DNA of 64,000 bases from positions 158,501 to 222,500 of the forward strand of contig JAQFVV010012401.1 of assembly GCA_028023455.1 (NCBI GenBank), in the 5' to 3' direction. Both the position numbers and the translations under genes were made by a program. This DNA is from Epiperipatus broadwayi. Lineage: Eukaryota > Onychophora > Udeonychophora > Euonychophora > Peripatidae. Shown here in pieces: positions 50,805-61,699 of the stretch. The notes under the pieces were generated by a model that did not search any database, was not told the DNA's origin, and was given only the letters and a program-made list of their open reading frames with translations. Position 1 is the stretch's first letter, and each line of letters opens with the position of its first letter.

Positions 50805-52464
50805 GTAAAAGTAATAATTACCTCAAAGATATTTTTGGTATAATATATTTCAAAACACTGGTCAACACAGATTCCAATGTCACAGTGTTAATACCAGTAT
50901 CTTGACTCTCTCCTAATATTTTTCCATTAAGAGTTTTTTGATCAACATACGCAGCATTGACAGGTAGGTCCTTTTTTGACAGGGTTAGGTAGGATGAATC
51001 TGGAAATGTGTCCAGGATTAAATCAAAGTGGAGAATTGATAGCACTAGCTCTTTTAAAATTGGAGAGGGAAGTGGAACCAGAATATTTTTCAATAATCTG
51101 CTCAATAATTTGCAGTTTGAATTGTAAAAGTTTAATTCCCCTACCATAAGGTTTGTTATATAAGAAACATGCATTCCCTATAACTTGGAGTATGAAATGT
51201 CTAAACATTTTTATAATACTTTTTTTGCTGATTCCTAGTTGTCTGGTTGTAGGACTACTCTTGAACCCAGTAATCAACTCCACCCATAGTGTTATTGTAA
51301 CCTAACACTACAGTGGGTTTCTCCACATTTTTCTCCATTGTTTACAACTCTCATGGAAGCATCATGAATGGTATTTATTAGGCAGACTGGTTTTGGCCTG
51401 CCATTATTTTTTCCATACTGAAAAACCTGAATAGGGTCTTTTTTATTTTTCCTTTTTGAGCTCCTCTAGCAGATCTTTTCTTTTTTTTCTGACAATGTCA
51501 TAAATGTCTGTCTTATTTTTTACAAGTATGTCTGCCAGATGAGAAAACATGTACCAATTGTCCACTGGGACACAGTATCCTTTGCCAAAATAACCATCCA
51601 TTAAATGAAAGAACACTTTTTTTGCTAATAGGTAAAGTGGCATATTTATGTTTGTATACTGTTTCAGTAATCACAAATATAGCCACTTGCTGCCTCATAA
51701 TGAACAAAACATTTATGCTAAAACTGGTCCCTTTCTTAGCATTATATGTATTCCAGCCCAGATGCCCTTTGTGGAGCAACAGACTCTCATCTAGACTAAG
51801 AGTTCACTCTGGGGTATATAAAGCACCAAATCTTTGTCTCAAATTTTTCATAAACTTCAAAGAATTTTTAGATCATTGGATTTGGATGGTCACAACAAAA
51901 CTGTTCATTGTCAGAAAAATGCAAATATCACATAAGCAAGTCATATCTAGTACTTGTCATAAGTTGAGCAAAAATGGGTACTTAAAGTGTCTTTTTGACC
52001 AAGACCATAACTGGCATGGCATTTCTCATGCCTTAAAACATCAATACTCTAAAAACCAGTATTAACTTATCTTTGTAGGTAGGTATCCATCTGTTATGTT
52101 GATATTTCATTATGCATATGCCTTTGATCAACCTAAACATTTGTTTGCTTGACAATTTTTTGGAGCAATGCCTCATGGAAAATTTTTTTGAAGAATTGTA
52201 AAGCATTGGCACCCAGGCTTATAGTTAGTTATGCCAGGTTTCTCATTGAAAGAAAACCTTGGAGGTGATAGAGGAATATTCTTCATATCAATTTTCTCCC
52301 ATAGCTCAGTGCTATCTTCATACTCAAAGATACTCTCATCATTGCTGGAACTTTGCCCTTCATCCTATGTCATCTAAGCTCCCAACACTATCCATTTATT
52401 CAGAGTTATCTGATTCTGTATCAGACACATAGTATTAAGAGCTTGTATCTGGACCAGATTCCAT
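50798..52464 (-). pseudogene. piggyBac transposase pseudogene
   Basis: A 1667-bp span (~555 codons, normal for the family) runs from the ATG at 52,464 to the TAA at 50,798. The transposase would move the element at TTAA sites. The acidic N-terminus (MESGPDTSS, then SDTESDNSE) is followed by FNEKPGI (~52,230) and the DDE-like core: SLDESLLLHKG (first Asp, 51,789-51,791), GKGYCVPVDNWY (second Asp, 51,560-51,562) and YNNTMGGVDYW (third Asp, 51,273-51,275). The C-terminal Cys-rich finger survives as CDIGICVDQCFEIYYTK at ~50,825-50,875. The pieces lie in several frames with many stops. Spacing between the Asp residues (~76 and ~96 codons) is typical. Terminal repeats were not found. The Penelope-like element sits on its stop and the RTE on its start. 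Confidence 0.92.
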
Positions 52465-55335
52465 GATTCATAAGGACCCAGGCTGCCATTTGATGACGAC
52501 TTTTTATTTAGGTACTTACAACTGCAGATCACTTTCAAGTGAAGGAAGATTGCAAGAATTAGAAGAAGAACTCTCTTGTATTAAATGGGACATTATTGGA
52601 CTTTGTGAAGTTAGAAGAAAAGGTGAAGAGACAATTGATTTAAAAAGTGGACATATACTCTATTATAAAGACACAAATATTGGAAATACAAGTGGAGTAG
52701 GATTCATTATAAATAAAAAGTGGAAGAACAATATTGTGGAGATTGATGGTGTATCGGACAGAGTGGCAAGATTAGTTATACAACTTAATAGCAAATACCA
52801 AATGCAGATAATTCAGGTTTATGCCCCAACAAGTTCTCATAATTATGAAGTAGTAGAAGATTTTTATATGGATGTACAAAAGGCTTTTGATCACAGTAAA
52901 CAACATTTTAAAATTGTTATGGGAGACTTTAATGCTAGAATTGGTAAACAAATGAAAGATGAAAGTGCTGTAGGTAATTTTGGTTATGGTAATAGAAATG
53001 AGAGAGGACATAGACTTGTGGAATTTGCAGAAAAAGAAAAACTTTATATTATGAATTCTTTTTTTGAGAAAAATGTTAAAAGGAAATGGACATGGAAGCA
53101 TCCAAATGAAGGTACAGCAGAATTGGATTATATTTTGACTAACAGGAAATACATATTTCAAGATTGTAATGTTCCTAATAAATTTAACACAGGAAGTGAT
53201 CATCGATTAGTAAGGTATAAGATATGTGTTAATGTGAAACTAGAGAGACAAAAATTATTAAGAAAAATAATATTTACAGTTGATATTCCTAATCTTCAGA
53301 AACATTCTAATGAATTTAAATTAGAACTTACAAATCGGTTTCAAGTATTAGTAGATTTTGAACATGATTCAGATTTGAATGAAATTAATATGAAAATAAC
53401 TGATACACTTTTAAAAACTGCAACAAAAATAGCTGGTAGAAAAAAGCAGCAATTGACCAATAAAATTTCTACTGAGACTAGAGAATTTATGAAGAAAAAA
53501 AGGAATATGAAGATATACAAAAATGATGCATTAAAAAGAATTGAATATCTCGAATTTTGTAAAATGGTGCGGAAAAGAGTTGAAAATAATATAAGAAAGT
53601 ATAACTGTGAACTAGCAAGGAAAGCTGTAGAAGAAAAAAAAAGTCTTAAGAATGTAAAACAACATATTGGTATTAGTAGGAAATTTATATCTGCAATAAG
53701 AAAAAAAGAGGAAATTGTTACTAAAAAGAGAGATGATATCATGAAATGGATAGAAGACTTTTATCAAGAATTATATAGTAATAAAGAACAAGTACCTCCT
53801 ATATCTATTACATCTTCTGAATTGCCCAGAATTTTAAATGAAGAAGTGAGATATGCAATTAAATGTATGAAGAAAAGAAAGGCTCCAGGTAATGATGGAA
53901 TTATAATTGATATATTAAAAGAAGCAGGTGAAGAAATATAAATTTTTTTAGCAAAGTTATATACCAAATGTCTAAATGATAAAGATGTACTGGATGATTG
54001 GAAGAGTGCAGTAATAATATTAATATTTAAAAAAGGTGATAAAGAAGATAATTAGAAATTACAGACCTATCAGCCTTTTATCAGTTTTATATAAAAATTT
54101 TACCAAGATAATTACAACTCGTCTACAGAGAACATTGGATTTCCACCAACCAAGAGAACAAGCTGGATTTAAAAGTGGTTTTAGTACAGTAGATCATATC
54201 CAGGTGTTGAGAGAAGTTATAGAAAGGACGAATGAATATGAGTTGTCATTATGTTTTGGATTTGTAGATTATGAAAAGGCATTTGATTCTATAAACATTT
54301 CTTCAGTGATTAAAGCATTGGATTATCAAGGTATAGATCCAGGATATTGTCATATTTTGAAGAATATTTATAAAAATGCAACAGCAACAATTAGATTACA
54401 TAATGATACTGGGAAACTCAACATTGAGAAAGGTGTAAGACAAGGTGACTCCATATCTCCAAAACTTTTTACAGCAGTGCTGCAAGAAGTATTTTATGGA
54501 TTAAAATGGGAAACTAAAGGAGTGAAAGTAAATGGAGATTATTTAAGTCATTTAGATTTTGCAGATGATGTAGTTATTTTTGCAAATAATGCTTCAGAGC
54601 TGCAGGATATGTTGCAGGAATTATCAGATGAAAGTAGGAAAGTAGGACTAGAGATAAATGTTAAAAAGACTAAAGTAATGTTTAATCGATTTGCTCAAAA
54701 TATGAAAATAAAGATTGATTATGATGAATTAGAAGAAGTTAACAGTTACAAATACCTTGGTCAGATTATTAATACAGATGGAAACATAATGGAAGAAATT
54801 AATCATAGAATTAAACTTGGTTGGAGTGCTTTTGGTAGAAATAACTTGATACTAAAAGGAATGTGTTTGAAAAGGAAGGTTTTTAACAAATGTGTTTTAC
54901 CAGTTCTTACTTATGGATCTGAGACTTGGACACTTAATAGAAGAGCAACACAGAGACTTCAGACCACTCAAAGAAGTATGGAGAGATGCATGTTGGGAGT
55001 AACAAGAAGAGATCGAAAATGCAATGTATGGGTAAGAGAACAAACAGGTGTTACTGACCTCATTGAAAAAATTAAAAGATTGAAGTGGAGTTGGGCTGGA
55101 CATATTGCTAGAAGAGATGATAATAGATGGACAATTGAAATTTTAAACTGGATTCCAAGAGATTGTAAAAGACCCAGAAAGAGACCACATGTGAGATGGA
55201 TGGATGAAATAAGAAAGTGTGCAGGGGTGATGTGGAGAAGAGAAGCTAAAGATCGGAAAAGATGGATTAAACTTGGAGAGACCTTCATCCTGCAGTGGAT
55301 TGATAATGGTTGATTATATATATATATATAAGATT
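52465..55335 (+). mobile_element. RTE-clade LINE, nearly complete
   Basis: A ~2.87-kb non-LTR retrotransposon codes for an apurinic-type endonuclease followed by a reverse transcriptase in one polyprotein, with almost no 3' UTR and a TA-rich tail (TTGATTATATATATATAT). This compact plan is typical of the RTE clade. A second, truncated copy lies at 46.26-46.73 kb with a GATGAT-type tail. The left edge abuts or overlaps the piggyBac start codon, so the LINE probably inserted there. No target duplication was resolved. Confidence 0.9.
52493..55313 (+). pseudogene. RTE polyprotein (endonuclease + RT), one stop and one frameshift
   Basis: The likely start is the ATG at 52,493 (MTTFYLGTYNCRSLSS); an in-frame ATG at 52,463 lies in doubtful element sequence. 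Endonuclease motifs: YNCRSL, GLCEVRRKGE, VYAPTS, MGDFNARIG and TGSDHRLV (~52,515-53,215). After a basic, coiled linker comes the RT: APGNDGIIIDILKEAG, then a TAA at 53,939-53,941. The same frame continues with FLAKLYTKCLNDKDVLDDWK until a frameshift at ~54,045-54,055. The rest is open to 55,313: NYRPISLLSVLYK, FVDYEKAFDSI (motif A), GVRQGDSISPKLF (motif B), LDFADDVVIFA (catalytic ADD, ~54,558) and a C-terminal RPRKRPHVRWMDEIRK tail. Only two lesions suggest a fairly young copy. It cannot make the full protein as read. Confidence 0.93.
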
Positions 55336-55339
55336 GATA

Positions 55340-56195
55340 AAAAGTAATTATAAGATATTTGTATTTAGATTGGTAAAATATCTGACTGATTAATTACAGA
55401 TAAATATGTAATTGAAATTGTAACACATCAAAATATTTTTGCATATAAAATAACATTTTTTATGTATAACAAAAAGGACATATTCCAATATATATATATG
55501 TAAAAATGGCAGTAAGTAATATTTGACCTAGTTGTATTTACATCGATAAAAATATTTGATCTACAAAAGTATATATGTAATTGTAATTCTAATACTTTGA
55601 AATACATATACTTATGAAATAAGTAATATCTGTAAGTTATTGTAATATTTCAAGATGAAAAAGAGAAATAACTTGTGTAAGATATTGAATATTTCAAGAC
55701 AAAAAAAGAAGAAATTGTATTTTACAGATTGTTGTTTTTTTTTTTTTTTTGTAATCAAAATTATTAAAACTTTGTTCTTTTACTACACCCCCCCCCCCCT
55801 TGAAAAGGGAGGAAAAACCCCTCGAGAGCTGTTGGTGTAGTAATTTTTTTGTGTTTTTTATATTTTCTTTCAAGTGTGGCATACGCTTTGATAATGTTTG
55901 ATAAATTAAAATAAAAATAAGAAAAATATTTATTACTTATTAATATTATTGCAGTGAAGCAAAATTGTGAGAAAATAAAACTTGTGACTTTCTCCTTGCG
56001 AAGCTGGGAAGCAAATGGAGAATTTTTTCTTAGTATTCACACATGCTTACTAAAAAAAAGCATACAAATTAAGATTGCAGCTGCCACCTAAAGAAAATTA
56101 TTAAAAATATAAAGTACTATAAATATATTAACATTTAAATCTTTAAAACTATAAAATTTGGATAAAATTACAGGCAGATAAACAATAATTTTTTT
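55340..56195. other. Non-coding stretch with homopolymer tracts
   Basis: Contains a T-run at ~55,735-55,750 and a C-run at ~55,787-55,799. Small frames crossing these are spurious. Confidence 0.6.
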
Positions 56196-56310
56196 TTTAA
56201 GTGTCATAGCATCGGCCAGGATGCGAACCCGCAACCCGGGCAACTGCCTGCAAGTGCAAGGCAGTCGCGCTGACCTCTTGACCACCAATGCAAGACGACA
56301 ATGAAATTTT
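56190..56310 (-). pseudogene. tRNA-like retropseudogene or minimal SINE
   Basis: On the minus strand the A-box-like TGGTCAAGAGG (~56,280) and B-box-like GGTTCGCATCC (~56,225) are spaced as in a tRNA. The ends GCATTGG and CCGATGC can pair as an acceptor-like stem. The middle ACTGCC/GGCAGT closes an oversized loop, so no normal anticodon arm forms. It is followed by ACTTAAAAAAAAA, an A-tail, which suggests retrotransposition. It is unlikely to be a working tRNA. Confidence 0.65.
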
Positions 56311-56696
56311 TATGGATGCTAACTGTATTAACCCAATGTTGCATATTTTTGCCACTACAAGGCAGTATGTGAGGAAGTCTGGAAAATTAATTGGAATATA
56401 AAATCTTAAACTCATTTTGGAATATTTTGTGTATGTAAGTCATAGTATCAATTTATTTGTTCCCTAGAATTCATCTAGGATTATATTTACTATAGCTAAT
56501 TTAAAGTTTTCTGGTCAAAATACTTCTGTATTGGTCAATTAATATTAAGAATGAATTTTAGCTAATGGATTTTTTATCTTTATAAAAAACCTTTGAAAGA
56601 TGTATTATAATTAAGGCATGTCATTGATTAACAAATTATTTATTATGTCACATACTGAGGAAATAAAAACAACTTATTGAAGTTCTATGGTATATT
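56311..56696. other. AT-rich non-coding stretch
   Basis: Nothing recognised. Confidence 0.5.
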
Positions 56697-58250
56697 TGAA
56701 ACATATTATTATTTGATTTCATTTAAAAAGTTTAAACTTCATTATTAATTACTGTACTATAAGGTTTATCCATCCATTGAGATTTTACAATATAAAATGC
56801 CTAAAGATTTAATTATTTCAAAGATGTTAAGAGATTGTAGTAGAATAAACACGTTTGAATTATTAAAAGACTCGGAATAAACTTTGGATTACAAGAATAT
56901 ATTATATTTATTGAATATGTTTAATTATTATAATATTTAGTTATATCTTTAATAAAAATTCTCACTAGAAGAGAGTTATAACAAAAGATTATACAGGTTG
57001 TACATTTAAATTTTATAATTACAATTTATTATAAGTGTGTGTGTTATTATTTTGTACCATAAAGATAGTTGTTAAATAGTTAAAATTAATTAATAATTAT
57101 TTATAGTTAGGATATAATATTTAATATTTTTATGTTTTATTGATTTCTTAATTTAATTATATGTGTCCATAATTAAAGTTATCTAAGGTATATTTAGAAA
57201 TAAAAGTATTATCTAGTTGAAATATTTTATAAATATTATCCTTATTTTATTTACATAGATACACCAAATAATTTCTATGAATATATAGTTCCATTAATGA
57301 TACCTGTTGCACTGAGACTTTTATAGATATTATTTGTTCTATTGAGTCAAACTCCTGACAACATTGTATTACAGTTATATTTATAATATGAATTTAATAA
57401 GGATTTTATGTATTGCCACTCTTACCTTTAAAAATTAGGTGAAATAATACTGTACTTTAAGAAGAGTTAATATATACATACATGTATAAATTATTATCAC
57501 AATACTATAGAAAACTAATCTTATTATTTAACAAGAGATCTAATAAACATTTTTCTGTTTATTGTTTATATTCCAGTTTATTTAAATAATATTTATTAAC
57601 TTTTTCAATAATATATTTTTGTTTTATATCATGTTAAGATACATAACACAGTTATTAATAAATTAGATATTATTTTCCTAATTGAAATATCATGAGAATA
57701 TTATTAGTTATTGATGAGAATTTATTATAACATTGATTTAATTAATAATAATGTAACTTTTTTATTTTCTTTTTGTTGTTAATAAATAGACTTTATATTT
57801 TGTTAAATACTTATTTATCTTTAATCATTTTAATGCTCATCATCTATCATTTTTAGTAAATAAGTTTGATAACATTATTTTGTACTTTGTGTCATTTTAA
57901 AAGTATGCTGCTTTAAAGAAACACTATTCTTTTTTCTTTTTGATATTCTCTTATAAATGCCCCTAGTAATAAATTAATTGTTTAAGATATTAATTGAATA
58001 TAATAAAATACCTTTTGTTATTATTATTAATAATAATTTATAATTTAAAGATTTACATTTTTTATTAAGTATTATTTATCATACTTAATCTTTTTTAATC
58101 CTGAGATTATTTCAAATTGGATTCATGTAATATAAAATCTTAAAATAGAATCACTAGCCTGAATAAGTGATTTTTGAATTCAAAGCACAGTTTAAATTAT
58201 TTATGTATAACTAATTGAAAATATTAAATTAAAAATTTATAAGATTACAA
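56697..58250 (+). repeat. Dispersed sequence copy B (uninterrupted)
   Basis: Collinear with 2194-2990 joined to 11,972-12,760. In this copy the two halves meet at ~57,480-57,495 with no insertion. No coding potential; the family is unknown. Both homologous ends fall at TA-rich tracts. Confidence 0.75.
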
Positions 58251-58260
58251 TATATATATA

Positions 58261-58530
58261 AAAGAACACATGCTTTTATATAATAGAATTCAAAAAGAGA
58301 ATCAATATGGAACAGATGTAAATAAACCTTCATCATCTGTTATATTTGATCATAATAAATCTTGTCAATATGGATTTAAATTTGATTATAAAAATATGAA
58401 AATTATTCAAATTGAACGTTGTCATAATAAACGTAAAATAAAAGAGGCTATGTTGATTTCAAGAAATCGTCAAATGTTAATGAATCGCCAGTCATCAAAT
58501 GTTAAGATAACAGAATTGTGGGAAATCTGA
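58261..58530 (+). pseudogene. Penelope-like element, C-terminal fragment
   Basis: An 86-codon frame matches the end of the GIY-YIG domain of the 48.6-kb element in spacing and key residues: FDHNKSCQYGFKF against FEHTKQSGHNFIP, NKRKIKEAMLISRNRQMLMN against YRRKIKEAFYINRDIHAINR, and a final ITELWEI against ISKKWAT. Only this end of the protein is present, as expected from 5' truncation. The sequence differs greatly from the first element, so it represents a different Penelope-like lineage. The first codons before SSVIFDH may not belong to the element. Confidence 0.85.
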
Positions 58531-58584
58531 ATTGAACTATGGATATTGTTAAGGGTTGTCTCGTTTTGATTATTCAACGTTATA

Positions 58585-58627
58585 TAGTTGATAAAGACTA
58601 CAAAGTGTATAGTCGAAAGTACTTCTA
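58585..58627 (+). ncRNA. Hammerhead-ribozyme-like motif in the second Penelope fragment
   Basis: TAG (stem I), TTGATAA plus A in place of CUGANGA, GACTA with a ~9-nt loop and TAGTC (stem II), GAA, the palindrome AGTACT (stem III), T, then CTA (stem I). It starts 55 nt after the stop codon, the same place as in the 48.4-kb element despite unrelated primary sequence. C-to-U and G-to-A changes in the core suggest decay. Confidence 0.5.
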
Positions 58628-58731
58628 AAAGAATATAATTTATATAAATTGTACTGTATTTTGATATATATATATTGATTTGTATATTACATATATTGTG
58701 AAACGAATACAGATATCAAACTTTATTTATT

Positions 58732-58761
58732 ACACACACACACACACACACATATATATAT
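58732..58761. repeat. (CA)n(TA)n microsatellite
   Basis: A CA run followed directly by a TA run, just past the Penelope fragment. It may be the element's downstream boundary. Confidence 0.95.
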
Positions 58762-58764
58762 GGG

Positions 58765-61540
58765 CAGACTTATACATCATGTAACAAAATCTGGAATCCA
58801 GGTAAAATACATCAAAGCTGACTGAAATGAGATGGTGAGATTGTGAATCTGACCAAGCTTTAACTCATTCACCAGTACTCTGCAATTTAACATCTTATGA
58901 ATGACATTTCTGATGTTACACATGGATTTCAATTTCTTCTGTGAGCTGACTTTGAACAAGGAGAAACATGAGACTCAGAAAATAACCAAAAATTAAACTA
59001 ATAGGTTAAAATAAACTACTTAACATGCAAATTGACTTAAAATTAAAGTTAATCTAATGATAACTACATTGCAGATCATACATATATAATAACAATAAAG
59101 TGGAATTGGATTGTGAGCAAGAAAGATATGAAACAAATGTTATATTTTAAATAGTTTTATTAAAACAATAAATGAATCAAAAAAAATGACAATAAATTTA
59201 GTGTATTACTACATGGGTCAATGCACTCCTGTGTTACATAGTGAATGAGATAATTATTATAACGATCTCATTTTAAAATTTATATAGGTGTATGTGCACA
59301 TTTATGCAGTTATTAAGATTTAAGTCTATATTTAATTAATATGCCAAACCTATTTATATTTGTTTGCCCCTGATAAGAATGGATAATCTAGCCAAGATGA
59401 TTACTATATATCATGCCGAGACGGCTGTTACATACATATTATGATTTGAGCAAATATTTTGGCTCAAGCAAAATTCAGATTGAGTTTAGCAACTAATGTT
59501 TGGGTTTCAGTCTAAGGCTGAATGGTTAATTAATAAGGAGGAAATAACTGATTATCTTTAGATTCATATATATATATATATATGCTAAGGTGCTAAATAA
59601 ACATTAAAATATAAGTTCGCAATGGCAGTGCAGAATTATTCACAGGATTCCACATCAAAATGCGTGGTTCCCTAGGACTGTATGGGTTGCTACAATTAAT
59701 ATGAACATATATAATTTAGGAACTCAGATTAGCTTTACAAAAATGGTTTGAACCCTTGTGTTCCAGTTCTAAAAGATAGCCATACCTAAACTAAGGTGGA
59801 TGGGAGCATCTTCCACTACAAACCCATCAGAAAGATAGCAAGATGTAATGTACATGTGTACTTAGTAAATATGCACTCACAATATATAACTAAAATACAA
59901 ATATGTATATATATAATTAATTGTGCTTAAAACAGATACCTTTTATCTGCTAAACTAACACAATCCAATACTTAACATAGCATATTAATCTTGCTAAGTA
60001 AAAGGAATAAACTAAATTATCAATCTAATTTAATACACTGACTCTGCATATTAAATCTAATCTAAGGGGGAAAGTATATTTAATGGGCCTTAATAACTAA
60101 TGAATATACTTTAATATCATCTTCGAGATAGCCTATCACTTCTGACTAACATAAGTTAAAAGTCACTATTTATAATAACTTTAACTAGACAAACCATAAG
60201 AAATATAAGGTAATGTAAATCAATAATAATAATGAGTGTAGAGTGGGTGATTATTATTTAACATAATAGGATTTCAAAGCAGCACTCAGATATGCTAAGT
60301 AGCATCACTTAAATATTAAAATGAAGATATCAATAATTATCTCTCCTTTAAAAGTTTACTAAAATTATAGTATTCACTGTTTAGAAATACTTGGAATATT
60401 ATAACCTATATAAGATAAATTGAGATAAATGATTAAAACAAGATATAGGCATAACTGCAATAATAAAGAGATTTAGATAAATGATTGCAGTTATTACAAT
60501 TTAGAAAAGTAAACCATTTTTACAGAAATGATTTCCAGCAAGATTTATACAGATTTAATTTGCATTATTTTAAAGAGAATTTTAATAATAAAAAGTGAAT
60601 GTTCAATAACTTTACATTAGCTAGCTATAAATATTAAAGGTTACAGATTTAAGTCTGATTAACAGCTCTGTGGTTTTTAAAAAAAATATTACCAATCTTT
60701 TTTGCAGCTGATACTTTGGGCCCTTCAGATGGTAGGCATAGTGGCACTCTTCTCTGGAAATATTGTATGAATTTAGATGTCATCTTCTGATGGCAGGATA
60801 TTTCTGAAAAATCCTACACCTTTACAATGATGGTTACACACTTTTGTGGCATGTAAGATGGGATTCAAGATCACCATCTTCCTGCAGGAAAATGGCAAAT
60901 CTATGGCCTCCTATTCTTACATGTCAAAAATAAAACAGGTGTGGATTGTGGTAGCAATGCTTTTTCAAAATTACAGAGTAAGCCCAAGAGTTTAACAAAT
61001 TAAAGTATTTATACAATTTTTGGATTCTATAATATTTTGTCAACAAGATGGATTTACAGCTGGTAAATCCAGTAGCACTTGTTTACCATCTTATATTTTA
61101 ATTTACAAAATTGATTTAAACTTTTGTTTAAATGTTAAAACATGTACTTTTAATTTAATTTGGGCTGTTTTGATTTCCCAAAGATTTGACAATAGTTCCA
61201 GCTCAGTGGATTTCATTATTTTTAAAATACATTTTTAAAAAATTACTATTGTAAAAATAAGATTTTAAATTTCGCTCACATGCTATATTTACACAGGTGT
61301 GTATTGTGTGATTTTTGTTTACTACAACTTAATTTAAAACTAAGAATTATTAGAAACTTTTTAAATAACATTTCATTATATATTATCATGGTGATAAGTG
61401 AACTTCACACAAATATATGTGATTCCTAATATAAAATAGTAAATTGGCTCATTTAGCAAAATAAAATCTAATTTAAAAGATTTGATTTTAAATAAAATAT
61501 GTATGCTGTAATATATATAAATCTATGATAATGCAGCTGG
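58765..61540. other. AT-rich non-coding stretch with faint SINE-like words
   Basis: GGTTTGAACCCTTGTG at ~59,748 resembles a B box, and the surrounding 59,600-59,860 block is less AT-rich, so an eroded SINE is possible. A similar less AT-rich block at 60,660-60,960 begins after a TTTTTTGCAG tract. No coding gene can be supported. Confidence 0.4.
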
Positions 61541-61545
61541 TTATT

Positions 61546-61574
61546 GCCTATATATATATATATATATATATATG
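61546..61574. repeat. (TA)n microsatellite
   Basis: Short pure TA tract of about 29 bp. Confidence 0.93.
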
Positions 61575-61594
61575 GTGATACACAAATAACTGTA

Positions 61595-61690
61595 GACAAT
61601 ATACATGCACTCAGAGAGATTTGAATCTGGCTTAGATGGAGCTATGAGAGAAAAAAGGTAAAACAGATAAGGGAGCCAAAACATATTGTT
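61595..61690 (-). repeat. Possible SINE head
   Basis: On the minus strand TAGCTCCATCTAAG and then CCAGATTCAAATCTCTCTG resemble an A-box/B-box pair but are spaced too closely. Weak evidence only. Confidence 0.3.
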
Positions 61691-61699
61691 TCAATATAT

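Noticed and set aside
51622-52065. 147-codon plus-strand open frame as a host gene
   Set aside because: Lies antisense to the piggyBac catalytic core and has no motif of its own.
52772-55288. Minus-strand frames of 67-143 codons across the RTE
   Set aside because: Shadows of the plus-strand endonuclease/RT reading.
56203-56300. Functional tRNA gene
   Set aside because: No normal 7-nt anticodon loop can be formed, the T-loop lacks the standard A, and an A-tail follows.
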